Source: Buttiauxella brennerae ATCC 51605 (GTDB lineage: Bacteria > Pseudomonadota > Gammaproteobacteria > Enterobacterales > Enterobacteriaceae). From it: 64,000 nt of DNA. Shown piece after piece: positions 9,298 through 19,774 of the stretch; position 1 is the stretch's first letter; every line of letters starts with the position of its first letter. The notes under the pieces are model-generated. The model saw only the letters and a program-made list of their open reading frames with translations. It was not told the DNA's origin and searched no databases. Made by a program: the position numbers and the translations under genes. Location: positions 35,287 through 99,286 of the forward strand of contig NZ_LXER01000018.1 of NCBI RefSeq assembly GCF_001654925.1, in the 5' to 3' direction.

Positions 9298-10286
9298 GTA
9301 TTAGCGGAACAGAGAAAAGCGCAATTCTGTTGATGACCATTGGCGAAGACCGTGCGGCAGAGGTGTTCAAGCACCTCAGCCCACGTGAAGTCCAGCATCT
9401 CAGTGCGGCAATGGCCAGCATTCGGCAGATTTCCAACAAACAACTGACCGAAGTGTTAGCTGAGTTCGAGCAAGAAGCCGAGCAATATGCGGCGCTGTCG
9501 ATTAACGCCAACGACTACCTGCGTTCGGTGCTGATCAAAGCGTTGGGTGAAGAGCGTGCATCCAGCCTGCTGGAAGATATTCTCGAAACTCGCGAAACCA
9601 CTTCGGGCATGGAAACGCTCAACTTTATGGAGCCGCAAAGTGCCGCCGATCTTATCCGCGACGAGCACCCGCAGATCATCGCCACGATTCTGGTTCATCT
9701 CAAACGCGCTCAGGCGGCCGACATTCTGGCGTTGTTCGACGAACGTTTACGCCACGATGTAATGCTGCGTATTGCCACCTTCGGCGGCGTGCAGCCTGCG
9801 GCCCTGGCAGAGTTGACCGAAGTGCTTAACAACCTGCTCGATGGCCAGAACCTCAAACGCAGCAAAATGGGCGGCGTGAGAACGGCAGCAGAAATTATCA
9901 ACCTGATGAAAACGCAGCAGGAAGAAGCAGTTATCTCTGCTGTTCGCGACTTCGACGGCGAGCTGGCACAGAAAATCATCGACGAAATGTTCCTGTTCGA
10001 AAACCTGGTCGAAGTCGACGACCGCAGCATTCAACGCCTGTTGCAGGAAGTGGAGTCCGAATCGCTGCTTATCGCCCTCAAAGGTGCCGAGCAACCGCTG
10101 CGCGAGAAATTCCTGCGCAACATGTCGCAACGTGCGGCAGATATTCTGCGCGACGACCTTTCCAACCGTGGCCCGGTGCGCCTGTCGCAGGTGGAAAACG
10201 AACAGAAAGCGATTCTGCTTATCGTTCGTCGCCTGGCAGAAACCGGCGAGATGGTGATTGGCACCAGCGAGGATACTTATGTCTAA
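9294..10286 (+). CDS. fliG: Flagellar motor switch protein FliG
   Basis: A 330-residue protein (331 in E. coli) with the three FliG domains. The N-terminal FliF-binding domain ([24 protein letters not shown]) is followed by the middle domain, with [13 protein letters not shown] at about 125-137, and by the C-terminal torque domain with charged residues contacting MotA ([24 protein letters not shown]). It is cytoplasmic, on the MS ring. It overlaps fliF by 4 bases and fliH by 8 bases. Confidence 0.97.
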   Translation: MSISGTEKSAILLMTIGEDRAAEVFKHLSPREVQHLSAAMASIRQISNKQLTEVLAEFEQEAEQYAALSINANDYLRSVLIKALGEERASSLLEDILETRETTSGMETLNFMEPQSAADLIRDEHPQIIATILVHLKRAQAADILALFDERLRHDVMLRIATFGGVQPAALAELTEVLNNLLDGQNLKRSKMGGVRTAAEIINLMKTQQEEAVISAVRDFDGELAQKIIDEMFLFENLVEVDDRSIQRLLQEVESESLLIALKGAEQPLREKFLRNMSQRAADILRDDLSNRGPVRLSQVENEQKAILLIVRRLAETGEMVIGTSEDTYV

Positions 10287-10980
10287 CTCGCTGCCGTGGA
10301 AAATCTGGATGCCTGATGATTTAGCGCCGCCCTCACAGGCGTTCGAGCCGCTATTCCCGTCCGATACAGACAGTGATGGCGCTGAACAGCCCGAAGAAAG
10401 CGAGCCGGATTTACAACAGCAGCTTGCGCAATTGCAGATACAGGCACATGAGCAAGGCCACCAGCTAGGTTACGCCGCCGGCCAGGTCGCCGGTGCAGAA
10501 GAAGGCCGCAAAGCGGGTTTCCAGCAGGGCCTGGAGCAAGGCCTTGCTGAAGCTAAACAGCAGCAAGCGCCAGTGCATGCACGTATGCAGCAACTGGTGA
10601 GCGAGTTCCAGTACACCCTCGATGCGCTCGACAGCGTCATCGCATCGCGTCTGATGCAAATGGCACTGGAAGCCGCACGCCAGGTGATTGGCGAGACAAA
10701 AGGCATTGATAACACGGCGCTGATTAAACAGATCCAGTCGTTATTACAGCAAGAACCGCTGTTCAGTGGTAAACCGCAACTGCGCGTTCACCCGGATGAT
10801 TTGCAACGTGTTGAAGAGATGTTGGGCGCCACCCTCAGCCTGCATGGCTGGCGTTTGCGTGGTGACCCGAGCCTGCATCAGGGCGGATGTAAAGTCTCAG
10901 CCGATGAAGGTGACCTCGACGCCAGTGTTGCCACGCGCTGGCAGGAACTTTGCCGCCTCGCAGCCCCTGGAGTGTTGTGA
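10279..10980 (+). CDS. fliH: Flagellar export ATPase regulator FliH
   Basis: A 233-residue protein. The ATG at 10279 gives [18 protein letters not shown], matching the conserved FliH N-terminus; an upstream in-frame TTG at 10258 would add residues inside fliG and is rejected. The acidic N-terminal region is followed by a Gly/Gln-rich helical repeat (GxxxG-type, about 60-105) that forms the stalk. The C-terminal part ([28 protein letters not shown]) binds FliI. FliH negatively regulates the FliI ATPase and anchors it to the C ring through FliN. The stop overlaps the fliI ATG at 10980. Confidence 0.95.
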   Translation: MSNSLPWKIWMPDDLAPPSQAFEPLFPSDTDSDGAEQPEESEPDLQQQLAQLQIQAHEQGHQLGYAAGQVAGAEEGRKAGFQQGLEQGLAEAKQQQAPVHARMQQLVSEFQYTLDALDSVIASRLMQMALEAARQVIGETKGIDNTALIKQIQSLLQQEPLFSGKPQLRVHPDDLQRVEEMLGATLSLHGWRLRGDPSLHQGGCKVSADEGDLDASVATRWQELCRLAAPGVL

Positions 10981-12338
10981 TGACTGCGCGCCTGACTCGC
11001 TGGCTCAATTCGCTCGACACTTTCGAAGCGAAAATGTCGCAACTGCCGACGGTGCGCCGTTATGGTCGCCTGACGCGGGCAACCGGCCTGGTACTGGAAG
11101 CGACTGGCCTGCAATTACCGCTGGGTGCAACCTGCATTATCGAGCAGCATTCCCGCGACATCGAGTGTGAAGTCGTTGGTTTTAACGGCCAGCGACTGTT
11201 CCTGATGCCGCTTGAAGAAGTGGAAGGCATTCTGCCTGGCGCACGCGTTTACGCACGCGCAACCAGTGAAGGCGGTTTGCACAGCGGCAAACAACTCCCG
11301 CTTGGCCCGGCACTGCTGGGGCGTGTGCTTGATGGCAGCGGCCGCCCGCTAGACAGCCTTCCCGCCCCGGAAACCACCACGCTTGGCGCACTCGGTGCGG
11401 CTCCATTCAACCCTTTACAACGCACCCCCATCGAACACGTTCTCGATGTTGGCGTGCGCCCGATCAATGCGCTGTTAACGGTTGGCCGTGGGCAACGTAT
11501 GGGTCTGTTTGCCGGTTCCGGCGTTGGGAAAAGTGTGTTGTTGGGCATGATGGCGCGCTACACCCAGGCCGATGTCATCGTCGTGGGTTTGATCGGTGAG
11601 CGTGGTCGCGAAGTCAAAGATTTTATCGAGAATATTCTTGGCCCTGAAGGCCGCGCCCGTTCAGTGGTGATTGCCGCCCCTGCTGACGTTTCACCGCTGT
11701 TACGTATGCAGGGTGCCGCGTACGCCACGCGTATCGCAGAAGACTTCCGCGACCGTGGTCAGCATGTCTTGCTGATTATGGACTCATTGACCCGTTATGC
11801 GATGGCGCAGCGTGAAATCGCGCTGGCGATTGGCGAGCCGCCTGCCACCAAAGGTTACCCGCCTTCGGTGTTTGCCAAACTCCCGGCGCTGGTCGAACGC
11901 GCGGGTAACGGCATTTCTGGCGGCGGTTCCATTACTGCGTTTTATACCGTGCTGACCGAGGGTGACGATCAACAAGATCCGATTGCCGACTCCGCACGCG
12001 CCATTCTTGACGGTCACATTGTCTTGTCGCGCCGTCTTGCAGAAGGTGGGCATTACCCTGCAATCGACATTGAAGCGTCGATCAGCCGTGCCATGACGTC
12101 ATTAATTACCGATCAGCATTACGCCCGCGTTCGCCATTTCAAACAATTGTTATCCAGTTTCCAGCGTAACCGCGATTTGGTCAGCGTCGGCGCCTATGCC
12201 AAAGGCAGTGACCCACAGCTTGATAAAGCCATTTTGCTGTGGCCGCAACTGGAAGCGTTTTTACAACAAGGGATTTTTGAGCGCAGCGGCTGGGAAGAGG
12301 CGTGTCAGTCACTGGAGATTATTTTTCCAACGGTTTGA
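10980..12338 (+). CDS. fliI: Flagellum-specific ATP synthase FliI
   Basis: A 452-residue cytoplasmic ATPase of the F1-beta/type III export family. The Walker A motif GSGVGKS lies at about 179-185. The Walker B region is [11 protein letters not shown], and the family motif [16 protein letters not shown] follows it. The ATG at 10980 gives [13 protein letters not shown], like the E. coli start; the longer frame starting at 10950 overlaps fliH and is not used. FliI unloads chaperone-substrate complexes at the export gate. A REP-like element follows at 12348, before fliJ. Confidence 0.97.
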   Translation: MTARLTRWLNSLDTFEAKMSQLPTVRRYGRLTRATGLVLEATGLQLPLGATCIIEQHSRDIECEVVGFNGQRLFLMPLEEVEGILPGARVYARATSEGGLHSGKQLPLGPALLGRVLDGSGRPLDSLPAPETTTLGALGAAPFNPLQRTPIEHVLDVGVRPINALLTVGRGQRMGLFAGSGVGKSVLLGMMARYTQADVIVVGLIGERGREVKDFIENILGPEGRARSVVIAAPADVSPLLRMQGAAYATRIAEDFRDRGQHVLLIMDSLTRYAMAQREIALAIGEPPATKGYPPSVFAKLPALVERAGNGISGGGSITAFYTVLTEGDDQQDPIADSARAILDGHIVLSRRLAEGGHYPAIDIEASISRAMTSLITDQHYARVRHFKQLLSSFQRNRDLVSVGAYAKGSDPQLDKAILLWPQLEAFLQQGIFERSGWEEACQSLEIIFPTV

Positions 12339-12347
12339 TAACCCATC

Positions 12348-12379
12348 GTAGGTCGGATAAGCGCTCGCGCCATCCGACA
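12348..12379. repeat. REP-like palindrome inside the fli operon
   Basis: GTAGGTCGGATAAGCG followed by CTCGCGCCATCCGACA forms an imperfect hairpin (GTCGGAT...ATCCGAC) of the bacterial REP type. It lies in the 62-base gap between fliI and fliJ. The neighbouring fli genes overlap or nearly touch, so this gap is due to the repeat. Confidence 0.75.
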
Positions 12380-12400
12380 TAAGCTTGACGAGAGGTAACA

Positions 12401-12844
12401 ATGAACCAAAGCACAGCACTGGATACCCTGCGCGACCTGGCAGAAAAAGAGGTCGAAGATGCAGCAGTACGCTTAGGGGAAATGCGCCGCAGCTGCCAGG
12501 CGGCAGAAGAACAGCTCAACATGCTGATGAACTATCAATTTGAATACAGCTCGAGCCTCAATAACAGCATGGCAGAGGGCATTGCCAGCAACCGCTGGCA
12601 GAACTATCAGCAATTTATACAGACGCTTGAGAAAGCCATCGACCAGCACCGCCAACAGTTGTTGCAGTGGAATAATAAGGTCAATCAAGCGCTTAATCTC
12701 TGGCAAGAAAAGCAAAAGAGATTGCAGGCCTGGCGCACATTGCAGGACAGAAAAGCGGCGCAGGTGTTGCTGGCCGAAAACAAACTCGATCAAAAACAGA
12801 TGGATGAATATGCCCAGCGGGCAACTCTGAGGAAAGTAGAATGA
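12401..12844 (+). CDS. fliJ: Flagellar export chaperone FliJ
   Basis: A 147-residue, almost fully helical, Gln/Glu/Arg-rich coiled-coil protein (147 in E. coli) starting [22 protein letters not shown]. FliJ inserts into the FliI hexamer and escorts empty chaperones. A strong AGAGGTAAC site precedes the ATG. Its stop overlaps the fliK start (ATGATGA at 12841). Confidence 0.94.
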   Translation: MNQSTALDTLRDLAEKEVEDAAVRLGEMRRSCQAAEEQLNMLMNYQFEYSSSLNNSMAEGIASNRWQNYQQFIQTLEKAIDQHRQQLLQWNNKVNQALNLWQEKQKRLQAWRTLQDRKAAQVLLAENKLDQKQMDEYAQRATLRKVE

Positions 12845-14049
12845 TGACACAGCCCCTGATGATTACTTCTCCTGATGTCACCACATCGACTGGCTCAGGC
12901 AGTGCCGCGACCACTGAAAAAGGGTCTGGCGAAGATTTCCTGAGCCTGCTCGGAAAAGCACTGCCGGGACAGCTCGCACTCGGTGAGGGTAAAACCCTGC
13001 CACTTGAAACCGCGCAGGACAAAACGGCAGGCAAAGCCACGGCCGCTGTTGATGAAAAAACAACGCTCGCATCGCTTTTGGATAATCTCGGTTCACCGGA
13101 AGCATTATCTGCCCTGCTCGCCAATGTGAAAAAAACGGGTACGGAAGATAAAACCGCGCAAGTCGATGCGCAAAATGAGCAAACGCATACCTTGAGTAAT
13201 GCCGATATGCAGGCCTTGAGCGCGCTATTCGCCATGTTGCCTCAACAAGCACCAGCCAGCAGCGCAATGGTGATTTCGCCTGAGACAGATATAAGTGTAA
13301 CCAGCGGGCTAACGTCCCTGCTGGCCGGTAGCGGCATTAAAACGCCTGTCACTACAGATAACCGTGGAAATGATGCGGTGGTCGATAAAACGGTGGCACT
13401 GGATACCTCTCCGGCCGCCAAAAACGCCCTCGCCACCAACGAGCCCCTTACCGATGCGAAAGCATTCACCGTCAATAATGCGGAAACCGGTAACCGTGAT
13501 GCGGCGGCAAACAACACCACCACCGCGACGGCGCTCGCTACGCCAACCTTTAGCACCGCGACGGTTGCCACACCGGCTACTGCACAAATTGCCGTGCCTG
13601 TCGCACCGCAGATCAGCGCCCAGTTAGGCAGCCAGGAGTGGCAGCAGGCCGTGAGCCAGCACATCACATTATTTACGCGTCAGGGCCAGCAGTCCGCAGA
13701 ACTACGCCTGCATCCTGAAGATCTGGGCCAGATTCAAATCAGCATGAAACTTGATGATAACCAGGCTCAGTTGCAGATGGTTTCAGCTCACAGCCACGTG
13801 CGTGCAGCACTGGAAGCGACATTGCCGAACTTGCGTATTGCGCTGGCAGAAAGCGGAATTGAGCTGGGGCAAAGCAGTATCAGCAGCGAAAGTTTTGCCG
13901 GGCAGCAACAGCAATCGGGCCAGCAACAGCAGCAGGCACAACGTTCAGGGGGCAATTTCCCGTCAATGGGTGATGCCGAATCCCTTGCTGTGCCTGCCAG
14001 CATTCAGCGTTTAGCGTCAGGTAATAACGCGGTAGATATTTTCGCCTGA
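12841..14049 (+). CDS. fliK: Hook-length control protein FliK
   Basis: A 402-residue secreted molecular ruler. The N-terminal two thirds are low complexity (Thr, Ala, Asp). The conserved C-terminal domain (about 260-375) contains [39 protein letters not shown] and [12 protein letters not shown], which interact with FlhB to switch export specificity. A Gln-rich stretch ([11 protein letters not shown]) and the ending NAVDIFA match the family. Two ATG codons are adjacent at 12841 and 12844; the first is better spaced from GAGG. Confidence 0.94.
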   Translation: MMTQPLMITSPDVTTSTGSGSAATTEKGSGEDFLSLLGKALPGQLALGEGKTLPLETAQDKTAGKATAAVDEKTTLASLLDNLGSPEALSALLANVKKTGTEDKTAQVDAQNEQTHTLSNADMQALSALFAMLPQQAPASSAMVISPETDISVTSGLTSLLAGSGIKTPVTTDNRGNDAVVDKTVALDTSPAAKNALATNEPLTDAKAFTVNNAETGNRDAAANNTTTATALATPTFSTATVATPATAQIAVPVAPQISAQLGSQEWQQAVSQHITLFTRQGQQSAELRLHPEDLGQIQISMKLDDNQAQLQMVSAHSHVRAALEATLPNLRIALAESGIELGQSSISSESFAGQQQQSGQQQQQAQRSGGNFPSMGDAESLAVPASIQRLASGNNAVDIFA

Positions 14050-14175
14050 GTCGCGTTCCCTAAGCTAAACGAGAAAGGTAGTCACAAATATCCCTTGTTT
14101 TCGGGCCTTTGAACGCCCGCAGACACGGGATAATCACCCCAATATGCAGTACCGAATACAGGAAAGATGCGTTAT

Positions 14176-14643
14176 ATGACTGACAACGCTTTGCCAAAAG
14201 GCCGCAAGCGCTCCATCTGGATGCCGTTACTGGTCCTGATCACTCTTGCAGCGTGCGCTACCGCAGGTTACAGCTACTGGCGTATGCATCAACAGCCAGC
14301 GACGGCTCAAGCTAAAGCACCAGAGCCACCGCCAGCACCGGTATTTTATGCACTCGATACCTTCACCGTGAACCTCGGTGATGCGGATCGCGTGTTGTAC
14401 ATCGGTATTACGTTGCGTCTGAAAGACGATGCCACGCGTCAACGTTTAAGCGAATTCCTGCCAGAAGTCCGCAGCCGTTTACTGCTGCTGTTTTCACGCC
14501 AGGATAGCGCCGCCCTTGCGACCGATGAAGGCAAACAGAAGCTGGTTGAAGCCATAAAAAATACCCTGGCACCACCGCTTGTCGCCGGTCAACCTCAACA
14601 GGCAGTCAGCGACGTGCTGTATACCGCCTTTATTTTGCGGTAA
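14176..14643 (+). CDS. fliL: Flagellar basal body-associated protein FliL
   Basis: A 155-residue protein with a short cytoplasmic N-terminus, one transmembrane helix at about 15-35 ([21 protein letters not shown]) and a periplasmic domain containing [19 protein letters not shown]. The ATG at 14176 is preferred over 14167: GGAAAG directly abuts 14167 but is well spaced from 14176, and the product then starts [11 protein letters not shown] and matches the family length of 154. FliL supports stator function and swarming. The 117-base gap from fliK may carry the known fliL-operon promoter. Confidence 0.93.
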   Translation: MTDNALPKGRKRSIWMPLLVLITLAACATAGYSYWRMHQQPATAQAKAPEPPPAPVFYALDTFTVNLGDADRVLYIGITLRLKDDATRQRLSEFLPEVRSRLLLLFSRQDSAALATDEGKQKLVEAIKNTLAPPLVAGQPQQAVSDVLYTAFILR

Positions 14644-14647
14644 CCCC

Positions 14648-15652
14648 ATGGGCGATAGCATTCTTTCTCAGGCCGAAATTGACGCACTGTTAAATGGCGA
14701 CAGTGACAACGCTGACGCACCGGCAACAAGCGTCACTAACGAAACCGACATTCGTCCGTATGATCCCAATACCCAGCGTCGCGTGGTGCGTGAGCGCCTG
14801 CAAGCGCTGGAGATCATCAACGAGCGTTTTGCCCGTCAGTTCCGTATGGGGTTGTTTAACCTGTTGCGTCGTAGCCCGGACATTACCGTTGGGGCGATTC
14901 GTATTCAGCCTTATCACGAATTTGCCCGCAACTTGCCGGTACCGACCAACCTCAACCTGATGCACCTCAAACCGTTGCGCGGTACTGGCTTGTTCGTGTT
15001 TTCACCAAGCCTGGTGTTTATCGCCGTTGATAACCTGTTTGGTGGCGACGGGCGTTTCCCGACCAAAGTGGAAGGCCGCGAATTTACCCATACCGAGCAG
15101 CGCGTGATTAACCGCATGCTGAAACTGGCGCTGGAATCTTACAGCGACGCATGGAAAGCCATTTATCCGCTGGAAGTGGAATATGTGCGTTCCGAAATGC
15201 AGGTGAAATTTACCAATATCACGACGTCACCGAACGACATCGTGGTGAACACGCCATTCCATGTCGAAATTGGCAACCTGACCGGCGAGTTTAATATCTG
15301 CCTGCCGTTTAGCATGATTGAACCGTTGCGCGAACTGCTGGTGAACCCGCCGCTGGAAAACTCCCGTCAGGAAGACCAAAGCTGGCGCGATACGTTGGTA
15401 CGCCAGGTGCAGCATTCCGAGCTGGAACTGATTGCCAACTTCGCTGACATTCCGCTGCGCCTGTCGCAAATTTTAAAACTGAAGCCTGGTGACGTGCTGC
15501 CGATTGATAAACCGGACAGGATTCTGGCGCACGTTGATGGTGTTCCGGTACTGACCAGTCAGTACGGCACGCTTAACGGCCAGTACGCATTGCGCGTCGA
15601 ACACTTGATCAACCCGATACTGAATTCGCTGAACGAGGAACAGCCCAAATGA
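14648..15652 (+). CDS. fliM: Flagellar motor switch protein FliM
   Basis: A 334-residue protein, identical in length to E. coli FliM, starting MGDSILSQAEIDALLNGDS. That N-terminus is the CheY-P-binding segment. The middle domain includes PVPTNLNLMHLKPLRGTGLF and binds FliG. The C-terminal SpoA-like domain binds FliN. The start is 4 bases after fliL, and the stop overlaps the fliN ATG (ATGA at 15649). Confidence 0.97.
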   Translation: MGDSILSQAEIDALLNGDSDNADAPATSVTNETDIRPYDPNTQRRVVRERLQALEIINERFARQFRMGLFNLLRRSPDITVGAIRIQPYHEFARNLPVPTNLNLMHLKPLRGTGLFVFSPSLVFIAVDNLFGGDGRFPTKVEGREFTHTEQRVINRMLKLALESYSDAWKAIYPLEVEYVRSEMQVKFTNITTSPNDIVVNTPFHVEIGNLTGEFNICLPFSMIEPLRELLVNPPLENSRQEDQSWRDTLVRQVQHSELELIANFADIPLRLSQILKLKPGDVLPIDKPDRILAHVDGVPVLTSQYGTLNGQYALRVEHLINPILNSLNEEQPK

Positions 15653-16059
15653 GTGATATTAATCAACCGTCCGACGACAATGCAGGCTCTGTGGACGATC
15701 TGTGGGCTGATGCGCTGAACGAACAAAAAGTGTCGACCAAAAGCACTTCAGACAGCGTATTCCGTGCACTGGAAGGCAATGACATTGCCGGGGCGATGCA
15801 GGATATCGACCTGATTATGGACATTCCCGTTAAGCTGACGGTGGAATTAGGTCGCACACGCATGACCATTAAAGAACTGCTGCGCTTGTCGCAAGGTTCG
15901 GTTGTGGCGCTGGATGGCCTTGCGGGCGAACCGCTGGATATTCTGATCAACGGCTACCTGATTGCCCAGGGCGAAGTGGTGGTGGTGGCAGATAAATACG
16001 GTGTGCGTATCACTGACATCATCACGCCGTCTGAGCGTATGCGTCGTTTGAGCCGTTAA
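15649..16059 (+). CDS. fliN: Flagellar motor switch protein FliN
   Basis: A 136-residue C-ring protein (137 in E. coli). The N-terminal half is acidic and variable. The SpoA domain (about 55-136) reads IMDIPVKLTVELGRTRMTIK, LLRLSQGSVVALDGLAGEPLDI and GVRITDIITPSERMRRL. FliN forms tetramers at the base of the switch and docks the FliH-FliI export complex. It overlaps fliM by 4 bases. Confidence 0.97.
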   Translation: MSDINQPSDDNAGSVDDLWADALNEQKVSTKSTSDSVFRALEGNDIAGAMQDIDLIMDIPVKLTVELGRTRMTIKELLRLSQGSVVALDGLAGEPLDILINGYLIAQGEVVVVADKYGVRITDIITPSERMRRLSR

Positions 16060-16063
16060 GCCA

Positions 16064-16453
16064 ATGAAAACCCAGGCAACTGTACAACAAGCCGTGCCGC
16101 AACAGACGGCCACCAGCACTGAATCTCCGCTTGTGCAGGTGAGCGGTGCGTTAACGGCAATTATCTTCTTTATTTTGCTTGCCGCCTGGGTGGCAAAACG
16201 CTTTGGCTTTACACCGAAAACAGGCTCCAGCAAAGAGATGAAAGTCAGCGCCAGTTGTAGCGTTGGCGCGCGTGAACGCGTGGTAATTGTTGATGTGCAA
16301 GATGCACGTCTGGTGCTCGGCGTGACCGCCGGGCAAATCACTCATCTGCACACGCTGCCTGCCGCACCGGTTAGTGAAAGTGCAGCACCCGCTCAACCGG
16401 CAGATTTCCAGACTCTGATGAAAAACCTGCTTAAACGTAACGGGAAAGAATAA
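16064..16453 (+). CDS. fliO: Flagellar export protein FliO
   Basis: A 129-residue membrane protein. One transmembrane helix lies at about 29-47 ([19 protein letters not shown]), followed by a cytoplasmic domain with [24 protein letters not shown] and the tail [15 protein letters not shown]. FliO helps assemble the FliP ring. The stop overlaps the fliP ATG region at 16453. Confidence 0.93.
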   Translation: MKTQATVQQAVPQQTATSTESPLVQVSGALTAIIFFILLAAWVAKRFGFTPKTGSSKEMKVSASCSVGARERVVIVDVQDARLVLGVTAGQITHLHTLPAAPVSESAAPAQPADFQTLMKNLLKRNGKE

Positions 16454-17190
16454 TGAAACGTTGGCTCCCCTTCTCGTTGCTCGGCTTGTGGCTGGTGATG
16501 CCAGCCGCCTTCGCCCAGTTACCGGGCCTGATCAGCCAACCGATGTCTAACGGCGGGCAAAGCTGGTCACTGCCGGTTCAGACGCTGGTCTTTATAACCT
16601 CGCTGACTTTTCTACCGGCAATTTTGCTAATGATGACCAGCTTTACGCGCATCATCATTGTCTTTGGCCTGTTGCGTAGTGCACTGGGAACGCCCTCTGC
16701 ACCGCCAAACCAGGTGCTGCTTGGGCTGGCGCTGTTTTTAACCTTTTTCATTATGGCGCCGGTATTCGACAAAATTTATACCGATGCTTATCAGCCATTT
16801 AGTGAAAACAAAATCCAGATGGATGAAGCGCTGGAAAAAGGCTCGAAGCCGCTGCGTGAATTTATGCTGCGCCAGACCCGTGAAGCGGATCTGGCACTGT
16901 TCGCACGCTTAGCCAATACCCCGCCGCTGGAAGGGCCGGAAGTAGTCCCGATGCGCATATTGTTACCGGCGTACGTAACCAGCGAGCTGAAAACCGCATT
17001 CCAGATTGGCTTTACCGTGTTCATTCCGTTCTTGATTATCGACCTGGTTATCGCCAGCGTACTGATGGCGCTGGGGATGATGATGGTGCCACCGGCAACC
17101 ATTGCCCTACCCTTCAAATTGATGTTGTTTGTCCTGGTGGATGGCTGGCAGTTGTTAGTCGGGTCGCTTGCGCAAAGTTTCTATAGTTAG
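16453..17190 (+). CDS. fliP: Flagellar export gate protein FliP
   Basis: A 245-residue protein, the same length as E. coli FliP. A cleavable signal peptide ([21 protein letters not shown]) is followed by four hydrophobic segments, including [21 protein letters not shown] and a long C-terminal stretch. The family motifs [23 protein letters not shown] and [17 protein letters not shown] are present. FliP5-FliQ4-FliR1 form the export gate core in the MS-ring pore. Confidence 0.97.
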   Translation: MKRWLPFSLLGLWLVMPAAFAQLPGLISQPMSNGGQSWSLPVQTLVFITSLTFLPAILLMMTSFTRIIIVFGLLRSALGTPSAPPNQVLLGLALFLTFFIMAPVFDKIYTDAYQPFSENKIQMDEALEKGSKPLREFMLRQTREADLALFARLANTPPLEGPEVVPMRILLPAYVTSELKTAFQIGFTVFIPFLIIDLVIASVLMALGMMMVPPATIALPFKLMLFVLVDGWQLLVGSLAQSFYS

Positions 17191-17201
17191 AGGGGAAAAA
17201 G

Positions 17202-17471
17202 ATGACTCCTGAGTCGGTCATGATGATGGGCACCGAAGCGATGAAAGTGGCTTTGGCGCTCGCCGCCCCATTATTGATGGTGGCGCTGGTCACCGGTCTG
17301 ATAATTAGTATGTTGCAAGCCGCCACCCAAATAAACGAAATGACGCTGTCGTTTATTCCAAAAATTCTGGCCGTGTTTGTCACTATTATCGTTGCAGGGC
17401 CGTGGATGCTGAATCTGCTGTTGGATTATATGCGCACGCTGCTGACGAACATTCCGATGAACATTGGATGA
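17202..17471 (+). CDS. fliQ: Flagellar export gate protein FliQ
   Basis: An 89-residue protein with two transmembrane helices, starting [18 protein letters not shown] and ending MNIG; this is the usual length. GAGGGGAAAAAG precedes the ATG. The stop overlaps the fliR ATG (ATGATT at 17468). Confidence 0.97.
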   Translation: MTPESVMMMGTEAMKVALALAAPLLMVALVTGLIISMLQAATQINEMTLSFIPKILAVFVTIIVAGPWMLNLLLDYMRTLLTNIPMNIG

Positions 17472-18253
17472 TTCATATTGATAGCGGGCAGTGGCTCACA
17501 TTATTAAGTATGGGTTTCTGGCCATTTATTCGTATTCTGGCGCTGATCTCGACAGCACCAATTCTGAGTGAACGCTCTATTTCCAAAAAGGTGAAAGTTG
17601 GCCTTGCGCTGATGATCACCTGGATAGTGGCCCCCACACTTCCGGCAACCGATGTGACGATTTTCTCCGCCGCCGGGTTCTGGCTCGCTGCACAACAAAT
17701 TCTGATTGGCATTGCACTGGGCTTCACCATGCAGTTTGCCTTTGCCGCAATTCGTACCGCAGGTGAAATCATCGGCTTGCAGATGGGGCTTTCTTTCGCC
17801 ACCTTCTTTGACCCAGGTAGCCGCCTGAATATGCCGGTCCTCGCCCGCTTTATGGACATGCTGGCGATGCTGCTGTTTCTGGTGTTTAACGGCCATTTAT
17901 GGCTTATTTCGATGCTGGTCGATACTTTTCATACTCTGCCAATCGGCGGTAACCCCATTAACAGCAACGCGTTTATGGCGCTCACGCGGGCTGGCGGTTT
18001 AATCTTCCTCAATGGTTTGATGCTGGCATTGCCGTTAATCACCCTGCTCCTCACGCTGAACATAGCCCTGGGTTTGCTAAACCGAATGTCGCCACAGCTT
18101 TCTGTGTTTGTGATTGGTTTCCCATTGACGCTGGCAGTGGGCATGTTAGTGATGGCTGCATTAATTCCGTTAATGGCCCCGTTCGCTGAACACTTATTTG
18201 GCGAAGTCTTTAATTTGCTCTCCGATATTGTGAGCGAAATACCTGCAACTTAA
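17468..18253 (+). CDS. fliR: Flagellar export gate protein FliR
   Basis: A 261-residue polytopic membrane protein, exactly the E. coli length. The ATG at 17468 overlaps the fliQ stop and gives [19 protein letters not shown]; a longer frame that begins inside fliQ is rejected. Conserved blocks are [30 protein letters not shown], split by a short variable part from [20 protein letters not shown]. FliR closes the FliP-FliQ-FliR helical gate and contacts FlhB. It is the last gene of the fli operon; no strong terminator is seen before rcsA. Confidence 0.96.
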   Translation: MIHIDSGQWLTLLSMGFWPFIRILALISTAPILSERSISKKVKVGLALMITWIVAPTLPATDVTIFSAAGFWLAAQQILIGIALGFTMQFAFAAIRTAGEIIGLQMGLSFATFFDPGSRLNMPVLARFMDMLAMLLFLVFNGHLWLISMLVDTFHTLPIGGNPINSNAFMALTRAGGLIFLNGLMLALPLITLLLTLNIALGLLNRMSPQLSVFVIGFPLTLAVGMLVMAALIPLMAPFAEHLFGEVFNLLSDIVSEIPAT

Positions 18254-18278
18254 TTCCACATTGTTTGTATAGCCTTCG

Positions 18279-18292
18279 TAAGGATATTCCTA
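18279..18292 (+). promoter_or_regulatory. RcsAB box upstream of rcsA
   Basis: TAAGGATATTCCTA fits the RcsAB consensus TRVGAAWAWTSYGR closely and is nearly palindromic. It lies about 174 bases upstream of the rcsA start, consistent with the known positive autoregulation of rcsA by RcsA-RcsB. Confidence 0.8.
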
Positions 18293-18465
18293 AAAACTTT
18301 TTTAAATAACATCCACCAGGATATATCCGGTGCGGCTTATATGCTTTTAGCTATCTCACATAACGTAACATTCACTTTACTTTGGGAACATTCTTAGCAA
18401 ATTATACATAACTTTACTAGATAGTGAGTACGCCTAAAAATACTTAATTACAGGTGGGGGATGTT

Positions 18466-19089
18466 ATGTCAACGATCATTATGGACTTATGCAGTTATAC
18501 CCGACTGGGATTAACAGGTTATTTAACCAGCCGTGGCATCCGAAAACGACAGATGACCAACGTAGAGACGATAGATGCATTAGCGCTTGCTTGTGAGTCC
18601 CAGACGCCTAATGTGGTGTTTATTAATGAAGACTGTTTCATCCATGACGCTCAGAGCAGCGAGCGCATCAAGCAGATCATTAATCAACATCCCAGCACGT
18701 TATTTCTGGTATTTATGGCAATAGCGAATGTTCATTTCGATGAGTATTTATTAGTACGAAATAATCTGCTTATCAGTTCTAAATCGATTAAACCAGAATC
18801 GCTGGACGAAATACTTTCTGAATATTTAGCAAAAAATGCGCATTGTATCGGTCATATTAATTTACCCACGTTATCATTAAGCCGGACTGAGTCCAGCATG
18901 CTTAAAATGTGGATGTCCGGGCAAGGCACTATTCAAATATCTGACCAGATGAATATCAAAGCCAAAACGGTGTCGTCGCACAAAGGAAATATAAAACGAA
19001 AGATAAAAACACATAATAAACAGGTCATTTATCATGTGGTGCGCCTTACCGATAATGTCACGAACGGTATTTTTGTTAATTTACGCTAA
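18466..19089 (+). CDS. rcsA: Capsule synthesis co-regulator RcsA
   Basis: A 207-residue protein, the E. coli length, from the ATG at 18466 ([20 protein letters not shown]); an upstream in-frame codon at 18454 would add four residues and lacks a matching N-terminus. The C-terminal LuxR-type helix-turn-helix is at about 140-200 ([20 protein letters not shown] through [15 protein letters not shown]). RcsA is a Lon-sensitive partner of RcsB that activates colanic acid genes and represses flhDC. The upstream region is AT-rich (H-NS is known to silence it in E. coli) and carries an RcsAB box; DsrA, which relieves that silencing, is encoded about 700 bases downstream. Confidence 0.97.
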   Translation: MSTIIMDLCSYTRLGLTGYLTSRGIRKRQMTNVETIDALALACESQTPNVVFINEDCFIHDAQSSERIKQIINQHPSTLFLVFMAIANVHFDEYLLVRNNLLISSKSIKPESLDEILSEYLAKNAHCIGHINLPTLSLSRTESSMLKMWMSGQGTIQISDQMNIKAKTVSSHKGNIKRKIKTHNKQVIYHVVRLTDNVTNGIFVNLR

Positions 19090-19108
19090 AGCTTAATCGT
19101 CAGGTTAA

Positions 19109-19190
19109 TGTCGGATGTCGCTACGCTAATCCGACCTGCGCGGTTGAGACAATTTTGCAGGGTGGATTAGCGCAAGCGACATCCACCTGA
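19109..19190. repeat. Pair of inverted REP-like units between rcsA and dsrB
   Basis: The first unit (19109-19140) reads TGTCGGATGTCGCTACGCTA then ATCCGACCTGCG. The second (19157-19190) reads GCAGGGTGGATTAGCGCAAG then CGACATCCACCTGA. They are imperfect reverse complements of each other, a BIME-like arrangement in the gap between two convergent genes. Confidence 0.75.
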
Positions 19191-19196
19191 AATAGA

Positions 19197-19385
19197 TTAC
19201 TCAGAACGTTCGACAAAAACGCCATCGGGATGCCCCAGTTCATTAAAGAACCAGATCCCTAACGGATACTCTTCGAGCGACACGAGGTACATTGTCCCTT
19301 CGCTAAACTGCTCGACAGCTAACACCACGCCTGGCCGACGCGGGCCACCATCGGTTTTTACTGTGACGCGATCGTTGATATTCAT
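19197..19385 (-). CDS. dsrB: Small protein DsrB
   Basis: A 62-residue protein, the E. coli DsrB length, starting [20 protein letters not shown] and containing [20 protein letters not shown]. The ATG at 19385 is preceded by GAGGA on the reverse strand; the longer open frame to 19466 extends into the non-conserved upstream region and is not used. The function is unknown; the fold looks like a small beta-barrel. It is convergent with rcsA and divergent from yodD. Confidence 0.92.
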   Translation of the reverse strand: MNINDRVTVKTDGGPRRPGVVLAVEQFSEGTMYLVSLEEYPLGIWFFNELGHPDGVFVERSE

Positions 19386-19516
19386 AACAAAAATCCTCAG
19401 GTTTCTTTGTGCCAGTGTAGAACAAAAACGACTCATTCGCATCGCATGATGCGCAAGGTTATGCATTTTGTTAAGCGTCTATACTTAAACACGGGTACAG
19501 CCTGGAGGACGACTGC

Positions 19517-19738
19517 ATGAAGACCGCGAAAGAGCTCAATGAAACCACACGTATCGATGTCGATGCGCTATTGGCGGCCATCAATGAGATTAGCGAAAGT
19601 GAAGTGACACGTGCGAGTGATAGCGACGATCCGCATCGAGTCAGTATCGATGGGCGCACATGGCATACCTACTCCGAATTAGCGGAAGCGTTTGAACTGG
19701 ATATCCATGATTTTAGTGTGAACGAAGTGAACCGCTAG
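19517..19738 (+). CDS. yodD: Stress-induced small protein YodD (DUF2525)
   Basis: A 73-residue acidic cytoplasmic protein (75 in E. coli), starting MKTAKELNETTRIDVDALLA and ending FELDIHDFSVNEVNR. GGAGGACG precedes the ATG. E. coli YodD is reported as stress-induced; its mechanism is unknown. The dsrA RNA lies downstream on the opposite strand, so transcription converges. Confidence 0.9.
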   Translation: MKTAKELNETTRIDVDALLAAINEISESEVTRASDSDDPHRVSIDGRTWHTYSELAEAFELDIHDFSVNEVNR

Positions 19739-19750
19739 ATCACATACGCG

Positions 19751-19770
19751 AAATAATTCGAGTTGCAGGG
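19751..19770. repeat. Solitary end of an intergenic repeat beside dsrA
   Basis: AAATAATTCGAGTTGCAGGG nearly matches the reverse complement of the right end of the palindromic repeat at 45254-45380 and is repeated at 24144-24160 upstream of yedA. Only this end is present here, directly downstream of the dsrA terminator. Confidence 0.6.
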
Positions 19771-19774
19771 GATA

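Noticed and set aside
12693..13235. 180-codon reverse frame across fliJ-fliK
   Set aside because: It is a shadow of the Thr/Ala-rich codons of fliK; composition is low complexity and it has no start signals.
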